Shown here in pieces: positions 57,696 through 64,000 of a stretch of DNA of 64,000 bases. A model generated the notes under the pieces. The model was given only the letters and a program-made list of their open reading frames with translations. It did no database searches and was not told the DNA's origin. The translations under genes and the position numbers were made by a program. Source of the stretch: Scolanthus callimorphus (taxonomy: Eukaryota; Cnidaria; Anthozoa; Actiniaria; Edwardsiidae); the NCBI GenBank assembly GCA_033964015.1, contig CM066924.1, positions 10,876,625 through 10,940,624 on the forward strand. Direction: 5' to 3'. Each line of letters starts with the position of its first letter. The first letter of the stretch is position 1.

Positions 57696-59101
57696 CTATT
57701 GGAGAAAATGCATATACAACGTTAAATAACACTCCAACAGGGGCTTTTCGGTGATATTGTTCAATATGAATCAAATAGGAAAGGCTTATACATTAGGAGC
57801 GGCGGTCTAGGCGTGCAGAACGGCTGTGGTGCGCCTTTGATTCAACATGAGGTAGAAAGGCTGATACCACGCAAAAAATTATAGGTATTGATTGTAAAGT
57901 GGCTAATTATTAAGAAATGAAATTAGTCTTGTTCTAAAGCTAGCAAGTGTAGTGGCAGAAGTGATCGTTATTGGTAGTGAATTCCAGATTTTTGGTCCCT
58001 GATACAAAATAGTTAATTGTTTGATGTTTGTGCGACAATAATGGGTGCGAAAGTTTGAGGCAGTTCTAGTATTACAATGATGAAATTGGGCACCGGTTAC
58101 AAATAAATTATGAAAGGGGGTGGGTAAAAGCTGATGATAGTAAGAGAACATAAACTTGGCCACGTAAAATGAATTAATTTTGAAAATGTCGAGTATTTGA
58201 AGACGTTCAAAAAGGGGTGCAGTGTGGGCACGATATTCGGAATTAGTTAAAGCACGGACCGCTCGTTTTTGCAACAGAAAAATTCTATTTAGATTTGAGG
58301 AGTAAGTAGATGACCAGATTGTAGTGCAATAACTGAGATAAAGATAGACCAAACTGTAATACAAGGACACTTTTGTCGGGGTTGATTCCGTGTCAGATGC
58401 TTTGCTTGACACTATTGGAGAAAATGCATATACAACGTTAAATAACACTCCAACAGGGGCTTTTCGGTGATATTGTTCAATATGAATCAAATAGGAAAGG
58501 CTTATACATTAGGAGCGGCGGTCTAGGCGTGCAGAACGGCTGTGGTGCGCCTTTGATTCAACATGAGGTAGAAAGGCTGATACCACGCAAAAAATTATAG
58601 GTATTGATTGTAAAGTGGCTAATTATTAAGAAATGAAATTAGTCTTGTTCTAAAGCTAGCAAGTGTAGTGGCAGAAGTGATCGTTATTGGTAGTGAATTC
58701 CAGATTTTTGGTCCCTGATACAAAATAGTAAATTGTTTGATGTTTGTGCGACAATAATGGGTGCGAAAGTTTGAGGCAGTTCTAGTATTACAATGATGAA
58801 ATTGGGCACCGGTTACAAATAAATTATGAAAGGGGTGGGTAAAAGCTGATGATAGTAAGAGAACATAAACTTGGCCACGTAAAATGAATTAATTTTGAAA
58901 ATGTCGAGTATTTGAAGACGTTCAAAAAGGGGTGCAGTGTGGGCACGATATTCGGAATTAGTTAAAGCACGGACCGCTCGTTTTTGCAACAGAAAAATTC
59001 TATTTAGATTTGAGGAGTAAGTAGATGACCAGATTGTAGTGCAATAACTGAGATAAAGATAGACCAAACTGTAATACAAGGACACTTTTGTCGGGGTTGA
59101 T
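57671..59101. repeat. 716-bp direct tandem duplication
   Basis: Copy 1 is 57671-58386 and copy 2 is 58387-59101. The only differences noticed are one G fewer in a G-run (about 58124 versus 58835) and one T-to-A change (58011 versus 58728). Each copy contains the exon start, its splice acceptor, the 3' end of the non-LTR element and its RT C-terminal part. Confidence 0.92.
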
Positions 59102-59645
59102 AAAAATAGCGCGATCTAGATATTATTCCAATCGATTTTGAAATCTTTTGGCAAATATGGTTTATGTGGAACTTCCACGACAAATTACTGTCCAAATAAA
59201 CACCTAGGAATTTGATTTTATCACTGTAGGTAAGCGGTAGACTATCATAAAGAACGTGAGGAGTGGGACCCATTGACTTCTGTCTCGGCTTAAAAAAGGT
59301 GTAATAGGTTTTTTTAGAGTTAACAGAAAGCTTGTTCGCTTTCATCCAAATATCAACGCCCACAAGCTCCCTATTCATTGTATTGACAATTTCATTTGGA
59401 TCTTCGTTAGAAAAGAAAATGCTAGTGTTGTCTGCAAAAAGCATTGCTTCTGCCGATTGGAGTGCATTTGGAAGATCATTTATGTAAATAACGAAGAACA
59501 ACGGTCCAAGGATTGACCCTTGCGCGGCCCCGCACTTAATAAGTTGCCTATTGGAACATGTCTCTCCAAATTGAACAAATTGATATCTATTTTCAAAATA
59601 GCTTTTTATCCACTGCAGAGCAGGATCTCGGATTCCCAAATGATC
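57903..59645 (-). pseudogene. Non-LTR retrotransposon RT, disrupted
   Basis: Reading from 59645 down: GIRDPALQWIKSYFENR, then AQGSILGPLFFVIYINDLPN, then FADN in place of the expected FADD catalytic box (Asn codon at 59429-59427), and KFLGVYLDSNLSWKFHI. After a frameshift near 59095 follows the C-terminal part with LYYSLVYLYLSYCTTIWSS, LQKRAVRAL, YRAHTAPLFERL, CRTNIKQLTILYQGPKIWN and SFRTRLISFLNN, ending at 57903. The C-terminal part occurs twice because of the 716-bp duplication. The style fits the Jockey/CR1/L2 group. The second catalytic Asp is lost, so it is inactive even apart from the frameshift. Confidence 0.82.
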
Positions 59646-59840
59646 CACTTGATCCCACTTGATCACCTGCCCCCGAAGAAGCAGGAGCTTCTTGCAAAGG
59701 CTAAGGCTTTCAAGCTGAAGTATGGATATGCCCATTGTTGGTCAAAAAACCGCGTTATTCATCTTCGTCATGATGACGATAGCGAAGTTACCAAGTCACA
59801 GATGCTAGTGTACTTTGCCGACTTGAAAGGGAGGAAGTAA
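59646..59840 (+). pseudogene. Non-LTR ORF1 C-terminal fragment, inverted
   Basis: Plus strand, opposite to the RT. It reads LPPKKQELLAKAKAFKLKYG, then CWSKNRVIHLRHDDDSEVTK and a stop at 59838-59840. The pattern resembles the C-terminal domain of CR1/L2-type ORF1 proteins (Baculo_FP-like: a basic helix, then a WxKNxxIxLRxDDxS strand-turn). It starts abruptly at the inversion point near 59645. Confidence 0.6.
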
Positions 59841-59976
59841 TACCTGAACTAACATAAAAAGATAAGTTATTAGAAGATTTATACTGAACATTATCTTGTA
59901 TCACGTATAACGAAAATCCGCTAGCTTCTCTTCCTTTCTCTCATCTAGATAACACTTCATTTAATTTTGTTCTTTA

Positions 59977-60400
59977 TGAATTTCGACACGGTTCCATTAG
60001 TTACGATGCTGATCGCCTTAATTCGCTTAAATTTAATCCGATAGACAAACCAAGAAACAGGGACACATTTTATTCCCCACCCGATCCTGATGTGTATATT
60101 GATTTCTGTCCGCGCTTAAGTGATTATTTTGTTGAAGAAGAGATCGAAAATTGCTTGCAAAATTCTTGTTTGGACTCTATGTTTTCTATACTCCATGTCA
60201 ATGCACGCAGCCTCGTTGGAAACTTTGACAAGTTTAAATTACTTCTGAGTCGTCTGCCTGGGGCGTTCTCTGCAATTGGAGTGTCGGAAACCTGGATAAC
60301 TGAAGAGACCTCAGATTCGGTTGATATTCCGGGATATAATTTCATTTCTAATCATCGCACTGATAAAGGTGCAGGTGGAACGGGTCTTTATTGGATCTAT
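59977..60400 (+). pseudogene. Non-LTR ORF2 N-terminus: APE-type endonuclease fragment, inverted
   Basis: After a short leader, SILHVNARSLVGNFDKFKLL (catalytic Asn of the first endonuclease motif) and AIGVSETWITEETSDSVDIP (the conserved SETW Glu), then GYNFISNHRTDKGAGGTGLY. Similarity stops at about 60395. The later His/Asp motifs are missing, so it is a fragment. It lies 137 bp downstream of the ORF1 stop in normal 5'-to-3' order. Confidence 0.78.
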
Positions 60401-60876
60401 ATCAGGTACAAAACGTCAGTCACATCACAGAAGCGCTCATTGATGGTGGCTCATGCCACTGCCCTGATAAGCATACATTACCAAAATGCTCTAATAAATT
60501 ATTTTAATGGATTTGATATGTAGCCAGCCCTGTCGTTACAAACAGCCGAGCTTACATGTGCTAAATCATATTTTTCTTTGTCATTACGCCAAAAGAGAAC
60601 ACATAAAAATGGCTAAACGTATAGACATGTGCGCATCTTGCTTTAACGATACAGAATTTCTATCTGGAACAAAAAGTATCCGTCTTCGTTTGAAAACGGA
60701 GTAGTTTGGCGGGGTCTGAATCAACAGTCGCTCTTAAGGCAGTTTAGGCTCTTTAGGCAATACTAGGCCTTAGACGCACTGCGGTCTAAGACACACACCC
60801 CTATCACACAGAGAGCAACCTCCCTTGAAAGAAATAGGTGCGTGGTTAAGAGCTGCGAGAGCTGCGACGTAGCCTG
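60401..60876. other. No gene recognised
   Basis: No coding similarity. Short open stretches at 60507-60704 have no motif. A G+C-richer part begins near 60780. Confidence 0.4.
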
Positions 60877-61034
60877 CTTGCAGGCGGTACTGAGTGTTTT
60901 TATCGCGGAAAACCCGGTCCGTTCGATGATCGGGCGCCATCTTGGAATTTTGAGGCGCGCGGTCCCGGGGGCGAGCGCAAAAATCGGGCGAAGGGGAGGG
61001 GGGAGGAGGAAAGGAGAGAAAAACCGCCTGCCAG
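60877..61034. mobile_element. Small TIR element (MITE-9)
   Basis: CTTGCAGGCGGT at the left faces ACCGCCTGCCAG at the right. The interior is G+C-rich with GGGCGCCATCTTGGAATTTT and a purine tract GGGAGGGGGGAGGAGGAAAG. The ends are short, so the family is uncertain. Confidence 0.45.
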
Positions 61035-61363
61035 AAAACTAGGTGATTCTGAGGACAAAGTGTCGCGGAGCAATCTCCGCGCGCTTTTCCAATGCGACTA
61101 AGAACTTTCACCAATCTTGTATTTTGCGTATTTTTATTCCAACTCGACTCTCCGTACGTTCTGACAATTCTGACCTTCTGAGATAATATACAATGCTTTT
61201 AACATTCTACTACGGAAATTGCTTACATTCTTTGATTGCATGTGATAATAGTATAATTTATTTATCTTATCTTAACAAACAACTTAAAACCACAACTAAA
61301 TTAACTACCAGAATAATCAAACTAAATGTTGCTGTCAATAGCTCTCTAATGTTCCCCGACTCA
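61035..61363 (-). mobile_element. BEL/Pao 3' LTR, partial or boundary unclear
   Basis: Directly after the polypurine tract the minus strand starts TGAGTCGGGGAAC, a TG-type LTR start. An AATAAA lies on the minus strand at 61138-61133, about 225 bp into the LTR, and a GCGCGGAGATTGCTCCGCG hairpin follows. The distal LTR end could not be placed; it may be interrupted by MITE-9. Confidence 0.5.
61133..61138 (-). promoter_or_regulatory. Polyadenylation signal AATAAA in the LTR
   Basis: AATAAA on the minus strand within the presumed LTR, in the orientation of pol. Confidence 0.45.
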
Positions 61364-61373
61364 CTCCCCCCTT
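61364..61373 (-). other. Polypurine tract of the BEL/Pao element
   Basis: AAGGGGGGAG on the minus strand, 7 bp after the pol stop codon and directly before the presumed LTR start. This is where plus-strand DNA synthesis would be primed. Confidence 0.6.
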
Positions 61374-61380
61374 GACGAGT

Positions 61381-62034
61381 CTACGAGTCAATCATTAACC
61401 GCGTACGCCAGCGTGCATCTAAAGCAGCCGCGCGCCTTGGTACCTGCCTTCCCCTGGCGACCTCCGCCCTGTCAACCCCTGCTACACGCACGTCCTCATG
61501 ACACCGCACCTGTAGTGGGTACAATCGTTGCACTGGCCTATTCATCTTGATTGGTTTACCACGAGACAGAACCCTTAGCTTAGCGCCACGTACCTCACCA
61601 TCACTTCCTATTATCAACTCCTCTACAACCGCCATCTTCCACTTACTACGCTTCGATACGTCTTCGTGTACCAGCACAACCTCTCCGACTTTACACTTCC
61701 TACCACCACCACCCTTACATTTGTGGTGCTCCCTCAGATCGACCAAGTATTCTTTGTGCCACCTGTTCCAAAAGTGTCCTCTTTTCTTAGCCAAGTACCT
61801 AAACCGTCTCAAGAACCCATTCTCTTCTTCATCTTCGTCATCTCTCAACTCATCTGGCAAACTCAATAACCGCCTACCGAAAATGAGATGCGATGGGGTC
61901 AACATCTCAGCACCCAACTCGTCGTACTCATACGTTAACGGTCGCGAATTCAGCGTCCCTTCTAACTCAATCAATGTCGTCTGCAATTCATCGTAGCTCA
62001 ACCGCGCGTTTCCCAAGGTCTTTTTTAGACAACG
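61381..62034 (-). pseudogene. BEL/Pao integrase C-terminal part
   Basis: Continues pol after a break at about 62036. LSYDELQTTLIELEGTLNSR and PSHLIFGRRLLSLPDE are the end of the BEL/Pao integrase core. FLRRFRYLAKKRGHFWNRWH, VGEVVLVHEDVSKRSKWKMA and GAKLRVLSRGKPIKMNRPVQ form the C-terminal strand domain found in BEL/Pao (DUF5641-like). The stop at 61381-61383 abuts the polypurine tract. The segment that should join it to the upstream core is deleted. Confidence 0.85.
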
Positions 62035-62036
62035 CT

Positions 62037-63842
62037 TTACTGTTCCCTAACATCCGCTTGATCATACAATTCCTTCAAAAACTTTGCCGCCGCCTTGAAC
62101 GTCTTAGCGTTATCCGAAACAATCAACGAAGGTGTACCCCGCCTCGCACAAAACCTACGCATGCAGCGCAAAAATGTAGGCGTGGTCAAATCCTCCACTA
62201 ATTCTAAATGTACCGCCCTTGTAACACAACACGTAAACAATGCAATATACGTCTTTTCCATTCCATCTTTCCCTTTCACATAAATAGGCCCTCCAAAATC
62301 TAGCCCCGTTTTTTCAAAACTTGCTGCCTGAGACGCCCTAAAATTTGGTAGCGCTGCTACTCCCGGTGCATCATACGCCCTTCCTTGTACGCGCTTGCAC
62401 GCTACACACTCACTTAAGAACTTCTTAACAGTTTGCCTCCCTTTTGGCACCCAATATCTCGACCTCAGCTCCGCAAGTGTTGCTCTAACCCCAGTGTGAC
62501 TCACTCTCACATGACAACTCTCAATTACAAGCCTAGTAAACCGATGTTCCCTTGCCAAAATGACCGGCGATTTCGTCTCCGTATCTAGCTCTGAGTTCCC
62601 AAGCCTACCAAAGCACTTCAACACTTCGTTCTCCTCCCTAAGCCCAAGATCCTTAGCAAGTTCCTTGTAGTACATCTCCGCCTTCAGCTCTGCTTGAACT
62701 GATTTTACCCACTCAACCTCGGCCTCTAATAAGTCACTTGCCTTCAACAAACCTGTCTTTCTTTCCACACCTTTCTTCCTTGCCCTGAGATTAAACACAA
62801 ACCGCTTCACCCATGCCGTTACTCGCAACAGCTTCGTCACATTGCTAAAACGCTCAATGTCGATTACACTCGCGACCCCCTGCGGCACAACCTCATTCAC
62901 AACTCCTACTGTCACTCGCTTACACTCTTCAGTAACACTATCCGATGTCTCAAGATACTCACCCCTAGCTGGCCACGCCTCCTCAGGTTGCGACAACCAC
63001 GTGGGACCCCTGCGCCACAACTCACTCTCAACCAGGTTAGACGCCAGCTCACCACGAGACCCGATGTCTGCAGGATTCTCTACGCCTGGACAATGCCCCC
63101 AGTCAGCCTTATTAGTCAGCTTCAAAATCTCGTTTACCCTCTGCCTTACGAATTGCTTCCACTCGCCCTTATTATTTATCCAACAGAGAGCAGTCTTACT
63201 ATCAAGCCAATACCGCTTCGCACTCAACTCAATCCCGCTCAATGCACCTACAACCGTCGCCATTAGCTGCGCCAGCACTCTGCCAGACATCAGTTCCAAT
63301 CTGGGAATAGTTTGGGCCTTCAACGGTGCTATTCTCGTCTTCGAAGTCAACAACTCAACATGATACGCACCATACAGCTCACATACACTATAAATTACAG
63401 CACAATAAGCTTTCTGACTAGCATCCCCAAAACCATGCAATGAGTACTTCACATCGCCATTCATACCATACACACATCTCGGCACTCTTACCTCCTTCAC
63501 TCGCTTCAAATCTTCTAACCAAGCTACAAATCTCTTCTTTCTCTCTTCATTCAACTCCTCATCCCAACCAACCTTTTCCCTACACAAGTCCTGAAACAAC
63601 ACCTTCATGCCAACCAATATAGGACTCGCAATTCCCAATGGATCATACATTCCCGCCATTACCTTAAGCAAATTGCGTTTCGTAGCCTTCAAATCCGCCG
63701 CCTTTAGCGCTAACCCTTCCAAGTCAAAACAAAACTCATCCTTCCTGACAATCCCACTCATGCCCAAGCACCTTATCAACCGTTTCGCTTGCCACGCCCA
63801 ACACAGATTTTGCATACGTCGCATCGTCCCCACAATCCGCAT
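62037..63842 (-). pseudogene. BEL/Pao pol: RT tail, RNase H and integrase N-terminal half
   Basis: A 601-codon open stretch. Residues ~30-110: the RT-RNase H connector typical of Pao (DEFCFDLEGL, NLLKVMAGMYDPLGIASPIL, FQDLCREKVGWDEEL). Residues ~137-260: RNase H with FGDASQKAYCAV (D140), RLELMSGRVLA (E183), WLDSKTALCWI (D214) and NPADIGSRG (D259). Residues ~440-483: an HHCC zinc-binding domain (H444, H449, C479, C482). Residues ~513-590: an integrase core with GLDFGGP (D515) and IVSDNAKTF (D577). A stop follows DVREQ, before the third catalytic acid. The first ~20 residues are out of frame with the RT upstream. It is a disabled copy of an LTR retrotransposon. Confidence 0.9.
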
Positions 63843-64000
63843 TCCCGGCTAATTTCTCATTCTCTCCGATCTTTTGCATCACCGCGCTATCATTACTCAA
63901 CCACTCCTTAATTTAAATCCACCTGTTGCCAATCTCTTCTTCGCCTTTTCTTGTAACTCAAGCGCCTCTCCTGTCGACTCTGCGCCCGAAACAAGATCAT
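63843..64000 (-). pseudogene. BEL/Pao RT fragment at the window edge
   Basis: Begins within the RT catalytic box (DLVSGAESTGEALELQ), continues KRLATGGFKLR, then meets a TGA at 63897-63899. The natural continuation, WLSNDSAVMQKIGENEKLAG, lies in another frame and must shift again to enter the 601-codon stretch. The rest of RT, protease and gag lie beyond the window. Confidence 0.8.

Noticed and set aside
61547..61996. 149-codon plus-strand open stretch
   Set aside because: It is the antisense shadow of the BEL/Pao integrase C-terminal part.
1..64000. tRNA genes, bacterial operons, riboswitches
   Set aside because: No cloverleaf with A and B boxes was recognised, and the sequence is plainly eukaryotic repeat DNA.

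Overview
The window is nuclear DNA from an animal, most likely an anthozoan cnidarian such as a stony coral. The evidence for an animal is a BEL/Pao LTR retrotransposon (a metazoan group), Penelope-like element (PLE) remnants, hAT and other terminal-inverted-repeat (TIR) elements, and canonical spliceosomal introns. The coral assignment is an inference from the repeat style only. There is no prokaryotic gene, operon or CRISPR array, and almost all of the 64 kb is mobile or tandemly repeated DNA.

Region 1 (1-43150) is a head-to-tail array of ten copies (U1-U10) of a unit of about 5.17 kb. Three copies are exactly 5167 bp, U4, U7 and U9 are 5.19-5.22 kb, U5, U6 and U8 carry large internal deletions, and U10 decays and stops at about 43150. 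Each full unit carries on its minus strand: PLE1, a decayed Penelope-like reverse transcriptase (RT) with GIY-YIG remnant that spans the unit border; PLE2, a second and different RT fossil; two hammerhead-ribozyme-like motifs (HHR-A, HHR-B); a 117-bp MITE abutting PLE1; and a TIR element of about 830 bp with 9-bp target duplications inserted in PLE2, which itself holds a 331-bp MITE. Nothing in the array is an intact gene.

Region 2 (43151-48116) holds dispersed DNA transposons: a MITE with a 16-G run, a 959-bp TIR element with a 6-bp target duplication nested inside another MITE, and a hAT-like element of about 1.15 kb with a TTF-type zinc-finger fragment and a 5-bp duplication.

Region 3 (48117-54468) is bounded by a 13-bp inverted repeat and is mostly satellite. 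It holds a 48-bp minisatellite interrupted by two copies of one hAT-like MITE at equivalent sites, a 66-bp AT-rich satellite, and an insertion of about 1.8 kb between two 66-bp units.

Region 4 (54469-56905) is a cluster of fold-back elements, including a perfect 75-bp inverted repeat and a palindromic PLE-terminus-like repeat with hammerhead-like cores.

Region 5 (56957-60400) has two minus-strand exons with matching phase-1 splice sites, probably the 3' end of a host gene. A non-LTR retrotransposon lies upstream; its 5' part (ORF1 tail and endonuclease) is inverted relative to its RT part, as expected from twin priming. A 716-bp tandem duplication covers the element's 3' half and the start of an exon.

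Region 6 (60877-64000) is a MITE, then the 3' LTR edge, polypurine tract and broken pol gene of a BEL/Pao element on the minus strand, which runs off the right end.

The strongest candidate for something new is the PLE-based macrosatellite with two same-strand hammerhead-like motifs per unit. If transcribed, it could give a long multimeric RNA cut into unit-length pieces.
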